From positions 153,156 through 217,155 of the forward strand of contig NZ_LYVO01000001.1 in NCBI RefSeq assembly GCF_001984055.1: a stretch of 64,000 bases of DNA, read 5' to 3'. The position numbers and the translations under genes were made by a program. This document shows, piece by piece, positions 46,592-55,095 of this stretch. Under the pieces are notes generated by a model. That model was not told where the DNA came from. It worked only from the letters and a program-made list of their open reading frames with translations, and did not search any database. Position 1 is the stretch's first letter, and the number at the start of each line of letters is the position of its first letter. The DNA comes from Variovorax sp. KK3. Its GTDB lineage: Bacteria; Pseudomonadota; Gammaproteobacteria; Burkholderiales; Burkholderiaceae_C.

Positions 46592-47791
46592 TCAGTGCAG
46601 TGGTGGGATGGCGATGCGCTCGGCAAGGGCGTTCATGTTCGAAGCAATGCTGCGCCGGAGTCCGGTGTCGCTGCGCAGCAGTTGCTCATAGGCTGACACG
46701 GCGATCTGTACGATCTCGCGTTCGCGCTCGGTGCGCTGCATGCGGATCGTGTTCAGCCGGGCCTGCGTCAGTTCGTTGCCGTTGCCAAGTTCATCTGCCG
46801 GCAGATAAGGCGGCCGTCCGGTGTCGATGCGCCGGCTCGCGATTTCGACCACGACCGAGCCCGTGCGCCAGCGGCGCTCGGTGCCGTTGCGCTCGCGCGT
46901 CAACGCCCGTCCGTTGAAGAACACGCTCACCGATGGGGCAGCGAGTCCCTTGACGACAAGGCGCATGCTGATCGCATTCGCCAGGGAGCGGCGGTAACGC
47001 CACTCCGCCTCGGCCCATTGCTCGTCGACGCTCATCGCGGCGCGGTCGGCATGTCGGTGCCGGGCGCGCTCGGCGAAGATGAGGTTGCAGCGGTTGCGGT
47101 AGAAGAGGGCGCGGATTTGCGCCGCATTGTCGGCGCCGATCGACGCGCTGGCGTACACCGGCAACCCGTACGACCGTACGAGGAGGATATTGGAGATGTT
47201 GTCCGACTGGAAGTCAGAGTCTTCACGCGCAGCTCCGCGAAACTGATGGTAGTTGTGCGTCGCGATTCCTTGAATGGCGCGGTGGACGAAGTTATGCCAG
47301 AAGTTCTTGACCAGGTAATTGGTCGCGCAATGCCGCACGAAATCGGGCGCGTCGATGTCGCCGCCGAACTCTTGCAGCCGCAGTTCGCCTGGCGACCCCG
47401 TCGGCCGCTGCAGCCGGCTGTGCCCCCAGCGAAGAAAGGTGTGCGGCACCACGAACTTCGCCACGCGATCCTGACCACGCTTCAGGAAGTCGAAATCACA
47501 ATAAAAGAAATACTCCGCGTTGTACTCGTCGCCTTCGGCGTACGTATCGAGCTCTGCAGGGTTGAACTGGATCACGTGCGGGTCGAGACCTCGGGCGACG
47601 AACAAGGCGTCCAGGCTGCCGTCGCTTTGCGCGAGGTCGATGCCCTTGCACCGATCGTGCGGCGGCATGCTGTTGAGCAGCACCGACATTCGCCGTAGCG
47701 CTGTTCTGAAGCATTCGACGTACCAAGGGGGTACATCGTCAATGGGGCTCTGCATGCTCGTGGTGTCCGCTGGGTGAATGGTCCGAAACAT
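46592..47791 (-). CDS. Accessory protein of unknown function
   Basis: 399 aa, soluble, no signal peptide or membrane helix. The N-terminal half contains many aromatic residues (EYNAEYFFYCDFDFL, NYLVKNFWHNFVHRAI). The C-terminal third is Arg-rich and helical. I do not recognise a family or catalytic motif. It lies between the EEP nuclease-like gene (16 bp away) and the lipoproteins (10 bp away) on the same strand, so it is part of the seven-gene minus-strand operon. Confidence 0.65.
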   Translation of the reverse strand: MFRTIHPADTTSMQSPIDDVPPWYVECFRTALRRMSVLLNSMPPHDRCKGIDLAQSDGSLDALFVARGLDPHVIQFNPAELDTYAEGDEYNAEYFFYCDFDFLKRGQDRVAKFVVPHTFLRWGHSRLQRPTGSPGELRLQEFGGDIDAPDFVRHCATNYLVKNFWHNFVHRAIQGIATHNYHQFRGAAREDSDFQSDNISNILLVRSYGLPVYASASIGADNAAQIRALFYRNRCNLIFAERARHRHADRAAMSVDEQWAEAEWRYRRSLANAISMRLVVKGLAAPSVSVFFNGRALTRERNGTERRWRTGSVVVEIASRRIDTGRPPYLPADELGNGNELTQARLNTIRMQRTEREREIVQIAVSAYEQLLRSDTGLRRSIASNMNALAERIAIPPLH

Positions 47792-47807
47792 GTCGATGCG
47801 ATCAGGC

Positions 47808-48869
47808 CTATAGCAAAGCGAACCTTGCGCTCAGAGGCACGTGATCGCTCGGGCGATCGTCTCGCGCTTTGCCGCTCTTCGCAACATGCGCGTTGAACAC
47901 TTCTCTCTCGATCATGCCGGAGGCGGGCAGAAAGCAGATCTTGCCGCCTTCATGGCAGTTGGGGCTGTAGAGCATGTGGTCGAGCAGCACCCGGGTCATC
48001 TTCCCGTCCTGCGTCGCGTCCTTGAACTCGACGGTCCAGGCATAGCTGGCGGTCTGCAGCTGCCGTGGCGTCAGCACGTGCCGCATCAGCGCGCACTCAT
48101 GATGGAAGGCGCCGCGCAGTTCATGCACGATGCTGTGCTGAAGGTAGGTGTCGTCGATGCTGTCGCGTGCAATACCGTCGTTCAGGTCGCCCATGACGAT
48201 CACGGACTCGGCCGCCTCGGAGTAGAGCCGGTGCGCGATGTACTTGCGGATCACGTTCATTTCGATCGACAGCTTCTGGCGTGAGCTGATGGCGCTGATG
48301 ATCGCCGCCGGCGTCTTGTTCTCCCAGTCGAAGGCCTTCTTCAACTCGGAGATCTTCGACTTGGTGTGTACCGTCATGATCTCGGTAATCTTGCCCTTGC
48401 GCTCGATGCGCAGCACGACCGGCAGCCGTGTGAAGCGCGCCTTATGCGACTCGCGCACGTTGCCGAAGCGGTAGTAGGGGCGCACCGTCCGCAGCCGCTC
48501 GAAGACCGCGTTGCTCGCGGGCAACTGGTGGAAGCGCAGTCCGGCGCCCAGCCGCCGGTGCACGAGCGTGTGAACGCTCTGCGGGCCATCCTCCATCGAA
48601 TAGACGACATAGTCTCCGGCCAGCTTCTGCCGTACGAAGGTCTCCATCTGTGCCTTGCGTGGCGGGCCTTCGCAGATGCCGACGATATCTGCATCGACGC
48701 CGCGGATGACCGCGGCGATGCGGTCGGCCACGCCCTGCGGGTCTTTGGGCTTGGCGCCGAGGCCGGGCGTCGTCTTGCTGGGGGCGGTCAGCAGCTTTGC
48801 CTGACCGTTATGGAACAGGTTGACCATCCATTCCGCGTTGAAGGTTGCGATCTTGATCTCACGCGCCAT
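47808..48869 (-). CDS. Endonuclease/exonuclease/phosphatase-fold protein
   Basis: 353 aa from ATG 48869. DNase I-like metal-dependent hydrolase with the usual motif order: TFNAEW (N/E metal site) near residue 9, a central TVHTKSK, VMGDLND (catalytic D/N) near 220, and terminal SDHVPL (D/H). It could cleave DNA, phosphoinositide or nucleotide phosphodiester bonds; substrate not readable. It is the only clear hydrolase of the minus-strand operon. It starts 1 bp from the next gene upstream. Confidence 0.85.
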   Translation of the reverse strand: MAREIKIATFNAEWMVNLFHNGQAKLLTAPSKTTPGLGAKPKDPQGVADRIAAVIRGVDADIVGICEGPPRKAQMETFVRQKLAGDYVVYSMEDGPQSVHTLVHRRLGAGLRFHQLPASNAVFERLRTVRPYYRFGNVRESHKARFTRLPVVLRIERKGKITEIMTVHTKSKISELKKAFDWENKTPAAIISAISSRQKLSIEMNVIRKYIAHRLYSEAAESVIVMGDLNDGIARDSIDDTYLQHSIVHELRGAFHHECALMRHVLTPRQLQTASYAWTVEFKDATQDGKMTRVLLDHMLYSPNCHEGGKICFLPASGMIEREVFNAHVAKSGKARDDRPSDHVPLSARFALL

Positions 48870-48870
48870 G

Positions 48871-50646
48871 TCAGGTGCCTTTGCCTTTGCTCTTGCCATT
48901 GCGCGCACGCTCGCCAGCTTCGAGGTCCAGGCCGTTCCAGTAGCTGCGCCAGCCGTCTCGGCAGGTGCGCGCCAGCGCCTGAGTCCGCTCTGCGGCCTGG
49001 CTGGGTTCACCAGTGTCGAGCGCTGCCAACAGTTCGCTCGCCTGTTTTTCCAGCCGCGGACCATCGCCATCGGGCGCGCGGCCCGCGAGGAAGCCGGCCT
49101 CGAGCAGCACCTTGACGCGCAACACTGCATCCTTGGAAGGCCGCTTGAGGCCCGCGAGCGCCGGGTCCCGCACATAGCTTCCGGCAACCGGAACCGTGAT
49201 GGCCGCTGCACTCGTGACGTAGATGCCGAACACCCCGCGGCGCCCCATTTCGAAGACGTCGCGAAACTGCAAGCCCCCGGCCCAGAGCACGTTCACTCCC
49301 AACGCCGCGGCATGGCGGTCGATGCTCTCGACCTGACGCAGCCCAAGCAAGCCCTTTCGGTCTGAGGAAGAACTTCGCAACAGGTGCCAGCCTGCGGCCT
49401 TGTCGAAAGTGTCGATCAGCACGACTCGCACGCCGTGTGCCGCCACGGTGTCGAGCCAAGCCTTCAGACCTCGGGGCAGATCGCCGCCGACGTCGACGCC
49501 TTCTTCGTGCAGAAGGCCTTGGTCGACGAAGAACACCGGCGCCGCGGACCATTGCGGCAGCCATTCCTGCACTTGTTCGACCACATGCGCAATCTCGGGG
49601 CGGGTGAGCGGAAAGCTCCCGTACTTGCCCAGGTTCGCTCCCATGCGCCTGGCGTTGGCGAGTCCGACCCAGACGCTGCGTGCGATGGTGTCGGTGTCCG
49701 GCACGTTGGCCGCACGCAGTAGAACCCGCTTGGACTGTGCCTCGCGCAGCAGCGGGCCTATGATGCCCGGCGCGAAATAGTCGAGCAGTCCGGCGAACGA
49801 CACGGCTTCGTCCGCGATCGGCCGCCTGATACCCGACAGCACCACGGTCCGCAGCCCTGCGCTCGATGCCAGTCCGATGGCCGACAAGGCCATCTCCTTG
49901 CCTTGGAGCCCGCGGCCGACAGACGCCGCCAGGCCCACCGCGTGGCCTTCGGGTGCTTGTGCTCGACCCGCTGCCTGCCCGGACGCGACAAAGGCCGCCA
50001 ACTCACGCAGCACGCGTTTCTTTTGCGGCTCCGTGAGCGGCGCAGGCGTGGCAAATTCGATCAGTACGGTCAGCGGGCGCGGCACGCCATCCGGCGTATC
50101 GACGAAGGGCTTGAAAGCCGCGACGAGCCGGTTCCTGGCCTCTTCCATGTGCGCCTTGCCCGCCCTTTCGATGATGACCCTCGGCTCTCGCCGATAGATG
50201 CGGAGATTCACCCGGGTGCCGACGTTGGTGGTGATGAGCACACGGTCGACGCACGCCAGCCATACCTGGGCATATTCGTGCGGCCCCACGGCGACTTCGC
50301 CGACGCCAGCAAGGCGCTCTGCATCGACAGCGACTCCGACCTCGAGCGGGGTAGGGCGGGCGCCCGCGGCGAACGCGCGCACTTTGGGCGATTCGAGCGC
50401 TGCGTCGCGGATATCGGCCGCTGCGCTCCCATCGTCGCTGACTCCGAGAAACGGGCCATGGCGAACCGCGTCGTAGTGCCGAAGAGACCAGGTGGCCGGA
50501 TCGGCGACACCCCCAAGGTGATGAAAGGCACGTCGTGCCCGATCGGTCAGTGCGGCGCTCGGGCGGCGGCCGCTTGCCACGGCATCCCGATAGGCCTGGA
50601 TCGCGTCGCGGCAGTCCTGTGCCAAGGCGCGGTCTGGACCGTTCAT
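48871..50646 (-). CDS. Accessory protein, possible TIM-barrel C-terminal half
   Basis: 591 aa from ATG 50646, overlapping the upstream stop by 4 bp. Residues about 250-560 alternate strands and helices. LIDTFDKAAGWHLL, VLWAGGLQFRDV and FGIYVTSAA recall the barrel strands of DUF556/MfnB (4-HFC-P synthase) enzymes. The resemblance is weak and the MfnB catalytic lysines were not verified. The N-terminal 250 residues are unrecognised. No methanofuran genes are nearby, so an actual MfnB reaction is unlikely. Function unknown. Confidence 0.6.
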   Translation of the reverse strand: MNGPDRALAQDCRDAIQAYRDAVASGRRPSAALTDRARRAFHHLGGVADPATWSLRHYDAVRHGPFLGVSDDGSAAADIRDAALESPKVRAFAAGARPTPLEVGVAVDAERLAGVGEVAVGPHEYAQVWLACVDRVLITTNVGTRVNLRIYRREPRVIIERAGKAHMEEARNRLVAAFKPFVDTPDGVPRPLTVLIEFATPAPLTEPQKKRVLRELAAFVASGQAAGRAQAPEGHAVGLAASVGRGLQGKEMALSAIGLASSAGLRTVVLSGIRRPIADEAVSFAGLLDYFAPGIIGPLLREAQSKRVLLRAANVPDTDTIARSVWVGLANARRMGANLGKYGSFPLTRPEIAHVVEQVQEWLPQWSAAPVFFVDQGLLHEEGVDVGGDLPRGLKAWLDTVAAHGVRVVLIDTFDKAAGWHLLRSSSSDRKGLLGLRQVESIDRHAAALGVNVLWAGGLQFRDVFEMGRRGVFGIYVTSAAAITVPVAGSYVRDPALAGLKRPSKDAVLRVKVLLEAGFLAGRAPDGDGPRLEKQASELLAALDTGEPSQAAERTQALARTCRDGWRSYWNGLDLEAGERARNGKSKGKGT

Positions 50647-51506
50647 GCTTCGTGCGGTCCGGCGATCTCTGCGCCTTGCTCTTCGCGATGCAGCTTCCAC
50701 AACAGCCAGTCGTCGTTGCGCACGTAGCGGTTCAGCTTGTTGTCCCACTTTTTCGGCAACTCGTGGGCCAGACTTGACAGAAACGGGAGCAGCGGCCGAG
50801 CCGGCTTGTGCCGCTGCTCGCGTTCATCCAATGGGCCTTTGGACCATTTGAACTTTCGCCGGCCGTGGTCGAAGCCGAAGCCGTCGAAGAAGCTCTCGCC
50901 GCCGACCAGCGGCATGTACCAGAGACTCGGCACGCCTGCCGGGTTGGCCTTGATGGGCACTTGCCGCTCGAGTTCGTCCAATAGCTGTTTGCCTGTGGCA
51001 TCGTTCGCCAGGTGGACGCGCAGCGCGTCGAGTGCCGGAAACTCGACCGGCGGGCTCACGAACAGCACCGGCTTGCGCTGCTGGCGGCACAGGGCGATTT
51101 CGTGCGGCGTACCGACGCTGTAGATGTTGGTCGGGCAGTAGGCAATGGTGAAGTCGGTCGTATCCACCATGCGCAGGTCGATGTGCAGGGTTTCCCAGAA
51201 CTTGCCAGTGATTCCTGCGCGCCGCTTCGCGCCGGCGGCGTTGTCTTCGAAGGTCCAGCGTTCTCGAATCCGGGCAGTATCCGTGCCTTCGCGCCCATAT
51301 TCCATCAGGCCACGTACTTCGGGCTTCTGCCAGGGATCGAACACGACACAGCCCATGTCGCGCAGGAACTCGCCGATCCGATTCCGCCAGCCGTTCTTCA
51401 TCTCGTCTTCGCGCGATGCGACGAAGTCCATCGGGCCGGACAGATACACACGCGCGCCGTCGAGCAGGCCGCGAGGCTTCGCCTTCCTGGTTGCGTTAGC
51501 TGGCAT
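50643..51506 (-). CDS. Nucleoside 2-deoxyribosyltransferase-like protein
   Basis: 287 aa. Residues 15-155 resemble the NDT fold: VYLSGPMDF (GPM motif), CVVFDPWQKP, DTTDFTIAYCP, and GTPHEIALCRQQRKPVLFV with the Glu placed like the NDT nucleophile. The fold is shared with enzymes that cleave N-glycosidic bonds in nucleosides or NAD-like molecules (also related to TIR/SIR-type folds). The C-terminal 130 residues, Trp/Lys/Arg rich, are unrecognised. In an accessory operon, a nucleotide-hydrolysing or signal-sensing effector is plausible but inferred. Confidence 0.72.
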   Translation of the reverse strand: MPANATRKAKPRGLLDGARVYLSGPMDFVASREDEMKNGWRNRIGEFLRDMGCVVFDPWQKPEVRGLMEYGREGTDTARIRERWTFEDNAAGAKRRAGITGKFWETLHIDLRMVDTTDFTIAYCPTNIYSVGTPHEIALCRQQRKPVLFVSPPVEFPALDALRVHLANDATGKQLLDELERQVPIKANPAGVPSLWYMPLVGGESFFDGFGFDHGRRKFKWSKGPLDEREQRHKPARPLLPFLSSLAHELPKKWDNKLNRYVRNDDWLLWKLHREEQGAEIAGPHEA

Positions 51507-51519
51507 GGCGCCGACGCCC

Positions 51520-52407
51520 TCAAACGGGAAGACCGAGATCGGCTCTTACGTCCGCCGTGGCGCTCCAGCGGTGGATCCGTCTGCCGAACATGAAATACGC
51601 TTGCAACCCCGGATTCGGCGCCAGCAGACGCGCGGCGGCCAATGCGTCGGCAGGCCGTGCCTCGTAAAGCAGATCCTGTGCCGAAGCGGGAATTGCCTGT
51701 GGCACGACGTCCCAGGCGGCATCGTCCGCCGTCAGTACACCGGCCTCCACCAGGGCGACGAGCTGGCGCGGATGGCCATGCTCGCGACGGCCGCGTGCCA
51801 CCGCCGCGATGAATCGTCCACCGAGGCAGGCCACGAGTGTGAGCAGGCCTTTCAGCACGCTGGTGCCGATGACGCTTTCCGGCCGCAGGTCGCGCGTGGT
51901 CGACCACTGCTCCCAGACCGTGCCGCCGTCGTCGGGGCTCCGGATATCCTGGTCGAAGCGCTGACGAGGCCACTTGTTGAAGGCTTCGGGCGCATCGTCG
52001 ACCCCGCGCGCAGCGATGTGACCCTGCGAGGAGCCCTCGACGAACGCCGGGAACGATGCGCCCGCGATCAACCTCACACCTTCCGCGGCCGACAGTGAGA
52101 CGGTTCGGACACCGGTCCCGGCTTCGTAGGTGATCGTGGCTTCGTAGGTGTCGTTCGCTGCAACATGGGTGATTGCGCACCACGCAATACCACTGGCGGT
52201 ACGCGCGATGCCGGCGCCGCCGGCCAGGTGGCACAGGATGTGCCATCCGCCATGGTCGAAGTCACCAGGATCCCCAGGGCCCCATTCCTCGTCGATGATC
52301 TTGCCGTCGAGAAACAGGCGTCTCAGTCGCTCGAGGTTGTCATCCGTGTCGAGCAGCAGGCCCGATTCGGCGACCTCGAATCCGTAGCTTCCTCTTGTTG
52401 TTGCCAT
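51520..52407 (-). CDS. Accessory protein of unknown function (first gene of minus-strand operon)
   Basis: 295 aa from ATG 52407; the longer reading to 52461 enters the pcm upstream region and is less likely. Soluble, with a beta-rich N-terminal half (WHILCHLAGGAGIARTASGIAW, YEATITYEAG) and a helical Ala/Leu-rich C-terminal half. No motif recognised. It opens the seven-gene minus-strand operon and is divergent from pcm, so the operon promoter should lie at about 52408-52522. Confidence 0.65.
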   Translation of the reverse strand: MATTRGSYGFEVAESGLLLDTDDNLERLRRLFLDGKIIDEEWGPGDPGDFDHGGWHILCHLAGGAGIARTASGIAWCAITHVAANDTYEATITYEAGTGVRTVSLSAAEGVRLIAGASFPAFVEGSSQGHIAARGVDDAPEAFNKWPRQRFDQDIRSPDDGGTVWEQWSTTRDLRPESVIGTSVLKGLLTLVACLGGRFIAAVARGRREHGHPRQLVALVEAGVLTADDAAWDVVPQAIPASAQDLLYEARPADALAAARLLAPNPGLQAYFMFGRRIHRWSATADVRADLGLPV

Positions 52408-52522
52408 GGGCCCCTCGTCTTGTGCGGCGATCATGCCGCATGCCGCACAGTGCAGCAACATGATTTATGGGTGCGACGGGCGTAGCATTGCCGACTCGGC
52501 TTCGCCTTCTCGAGGAGGCACC

Positions 52523-53197
52523 ATGAGCGACTCCGAATTCACCGCCCTGCACCAGCGCATGCTCGCGGAAATCGCCGCCAAGACGATCTTTTCCACTGGG
52601 CAGCTGGGCAAGGCCGCGCTCAATTCGCGTGTGATGGAGGCGCTGGGCAAGGTGCCGCGTCATGCCTTCGTGCCGATCGAGCTGCGGCCTTACGCCTACG
52701 TCGACACGCCGTTGCCCATCGGCTACGGCAAGACCATCTCGCAGCCCTTCATCGTCGCGGTGATGACCGACCTGCTCGACGTGCGCGCCACCGACACGGT
52801 GCTGGAGATCGGCACCGGGCTCGGCTACCAGTCGGCGGTTCTGGCGTCGCTGGCCAAGCAGGTCTACAGCGTCGAGCTGATCGAGGAGTTGGCCCGACAG
52901 GCACGGCAACGTCTGGCGCGGCAGGGGCATGCCAACGTCGAGATTCGCATCGGCAACGGCTGTCATGGGTGGCCCGAGCATGCGCCCTTCGACCGGGTGA
53001 TCGTCACGGCGGCGCCCGAGCTGATTCCGCCGGCGCTGATCTACCAGCTCAAGCCGGGCGGGCGCATGGTGATTCCGGCGGGGCTTCAGGAATCGCAGCA
53101 GCTGCTGCTGGTGCAGAAGGACGAGAACGGCAGGGTGTCGACGCGCGAGATTTTCCAGGTGCTGTTCTCGTTGCTGGAAGAGGGTGAGCCCGACTGA
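52523..53197 (+). CDS. pcm: Protein-L-isoaspartate O-methyltransferase
   Basis: A 224-aa SAM-dependent repair enzyme for isoaspartyl residues. The SAM motif is VLEIGTGLGYQSAVLA. The family sequence PRHAFVPIELRPYAYVDTPLPIGYGKTISQP is intact. A strong GAGGAGG box precedes the ATG at 52523. First core gene beyond the accessory island. Confidence 0.95.
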   Translation: MSDSEFTALHQRMLAEIAAKTIFSTGQLGKAALNSRVMEALGKVPRHAFVPIELRPYAYVDTPLPIGYGKTISQPFIVAVMTDLLDVRATDTVLEIGTGLGYQSAVLASLAKQVYSVELIEELARQARQRLARQGHANVEIRIGNGCHGWPEHAPFDRVIVTAAPELIPPALIYQLKPGGRMVIPAGLQESQQLLLVQKDENGRVSTREIFQVLFSLLEEGEPD

Positions 53198-53267
53198 AGG
53201 CGGCCGCATCCATCGACTGCTGCTTGGGACGCCACTTCAACGGCCGCAGCGACCGCTGCTTCGACCC

Positions 53268-53810
53268 CTATTTCACCCGCTGCTTGACCAGCTTGCGCGC
53301 CAGCGTTCGCCGGTGCATGCCCAGGCGGCGAGCCGTCTCCGAGATGTTGAAGCCGGTCTCGGCCAGGGTCTCGTGGATGCGCTCCCATTCGAGTGTCTTG
53401 ATCGAGGTGGCACGCTCGGTCAGCTCGACCTCGGCATCTCCCTCGGCGCGGCCGAAGGCGGCTTCGATGTCGTCGGTGTTGGAGGGCTTGGCCAGGTAGT
53501 GGCAAGCACCTAGCTTGATGGCTTCCACGGCGGTCGCGATGCTGGCGTAGCCGGTCAGCACGACGATCAGCATCGACTCGTCGTGGGCATGCAGCATGCG
53601 CACGCAGGCCAGGCCCGATGCGCCGCCGGCCAGCTTGAGGTCGACCACCGCGTAGCCGGGTGAATGGGTCTTCAACAGTGCTTCCACCTGCTCGGCGCTC
53701 GCCGCCGACAGCACCTCGTAGCCGCGCCGTTCGAAGGACCGCGCAAGCGTGCGTGCGAAGGCGGCGTCGTCCTCGACGATCAACAGCACGCGTTCTTCAT
53801 CAGTGTCCAT
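53268..53810 (-). CDS. regA: Redox response regulator RegA/ActR/PrrA family
   Basis: 180 aa. Receiver domain (1-120) with phospho-Asp in VVDLKLAGG, conserved Thr in VLTGYAS and Lys in LAKPS. The Fis-like helix-turn-helix at the C-terminus reads FNISETARRLGMHRRTLARKL, the RegA hallmark. It is phosphorylated by RegB and controls respiratory and redox genes. Its ATG lies within the regB 3' end (11-bp overlap). Last gene of the cyo operon. Confidence 0.92.
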   Translation of the reverse strand: MDTDEERVLLIVEDDAAFARTLARSFERRGYEVLSAASAEQVEALLKTHSPGYAVVDLKLAGGASGLACVRMLHAHDESMLIVVLTGYASIATAVEAIKLGACHYLAKPSNTDDIEAAFGRAEGDAEVELTERATSIKTLEWERIHETLAETGFNISETARRLGMHRRTLARKLVKQRVK

Positions 53811-55095
53811 GGGCCGTAGCCTCCTCGAGCGTGAGCGCCGCCAGCGGCAGGCGCAGGATGACGGCGGCCCCGCCTTGCTCGCGGTTGCGCGCCGACACGC
53901 TGCCGCCGAGCGTGCGCGCGACGTTCATGACCAGGAACAGGCCCAGCCCGCCGCCCGGCCGGCCCTTGCTCGACTGGTAGGGCTTGCCGAGCTGGGTCAG
54001 CATCTCCGGCGCGAAACCCGGGCCCGCGTCCGTCACCGTCAGGACGAGCCAGTCGGACTCGCGCGAGGCCGCCAGGCCCACCCAACGCGGTGAGGCTTCG
54101 AGCGCGTTGTCGAGTACGTTGTAGATGGTCTGCTTCAAGGCCGAGTCCGACACGATGGATACATCGTCGCCGAACTCATTGGAGTAGGCCAGGGCCTCGA
54201 TCGGGCGGCTGCCCTCCCACTCGGCGACCAGGCCGTCGAGGAAGTGCCGCACGGTGGTGTGCACCGGCGCCTCGCCGCGGGCCTCGCCGGCAGACAGCAG
54301 GATGCCCGTCACGATGTCCTTGCAGCGGGCGACCTGCGCCTGCATCTCTTCGATTTCCTGGCGCAGTTCCAGGTCGGCGGCGAAGGGCTGCATGCGCTCC
54401 CAGTCGCCCAGGATCACCGCCAGCGTGGCCAGCGGAGTGCCGAGTTCGTGCGCGGCGCCAGAGGCCAGCAGGCCCATGCGCACGATGTGTTCCTCTTCGG
54501 CGGCGCGCTGCCGCAGGTCGGCCAGGCGCGCATCGCGTGCGCGCAGGTTGCGGTCGATGCGGGCGATGAAGATCGCCAGCAGCGCAGCATTGAGCACGAA
54601 GCAGATCAGCAGGCCTTGCACGTAGGGGCTGGCGAGACCCTGGCCGTTGTCCAGCGGCTTGTCCAGCGGCCGGTGGACCAGCGCCAGCCCGATGAAGCAG
54701 CAAACCGTGATCGCGATCAGGATACGGGTGTGGCGTGGCCCCAGCAGCACCGCGCCCAGGCACACCTGCAAGAGGAACAGGAAGATGAAGGGGTTGGTGA
54801 CACCGCCGCTCAGGTAGAGCAGGGCCGTCAGCGTGCCGACATCGGCCAGCAACGCGACGAACAGCTCCATGTCGGTCACGTCCTCGTGCCGGTCCCAGCG
54901 CCACAGGCTGACCAGATTGAAGATGGCCAGGAACCCCAGCGCCGCGAACATGGGCTCCAGCGGCAGCCGGATGCCGAAGCCGAAGTGCACGATCACGATG
55001 GTCGCGACCTGGCCGACCACCGCGATCCAGCGCAGCTGGATCAGCTGCTGCATGTTCTTGAGGCCGGTGGCGTCGGCGTCAGTCGTGGGCTGCAT
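53800..55095 (-). CDS. regB: Redox/quinone-sensing histidine kinase RegB/PrrB family
   Basis: 431 aa from ATG 55095. Six membrane helices occupy about 20-185. The ubiquinone-sensing motif GGVTNPF is at 97-103. The H-box reads AAHELGTPLATL with H216. A conserved Cys lies in ARCKD (C258), corresponding in position to the redox-active Cys of RegB. The HATPase domain ends the protein (GGGLGLFL). It likely senses the quinone pool and passes phosphate to RegA. The start overlaps surf1 by 17 bp. Confidence 0.92.
   Translation of the reverse strand: MQPTTDADATGLKNMQQLIQLRWIAVVGQVATIVIVHFGFGIRLPLEPMFAALGFLAIFNLVSLWRWDRHEDVTDMELFVALLADVGTLTALLYLSGGVTNPFIFLFLLQVCLGAVLLGPRHTRILIAITVCCFIGLALVHRPLDKPLDNGQGLASPYVQGLLICFVLNAALLAIFIARIDRNLRARDARLADLRQRAAEEEHIVRMGLLASGAAHELGTPLATLAVILGDWERMQPFAADLELRQEIEEMQAQVARCKDIVTGILLSAGEARGEAPVHTTVRHFLDGLVAEWEGSRPIEALAYSNEFGDDVSIVSDSALKQTIYNVLDNALEASPRWVGLAASRESDWLVLTVTDAGPGFAPEMLTQLGKPYQSSKGRPGGGLGLFLVMNVARTLGGSVSARNREQGGAAVILRLPLAALTLEEATAHGH

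Noticed and set aside
36417..52522. Search for integrase, transposase or flanking direct repeats around the island
   Set aside because: None found by eye; mobility is therefore only inferred from location and content.
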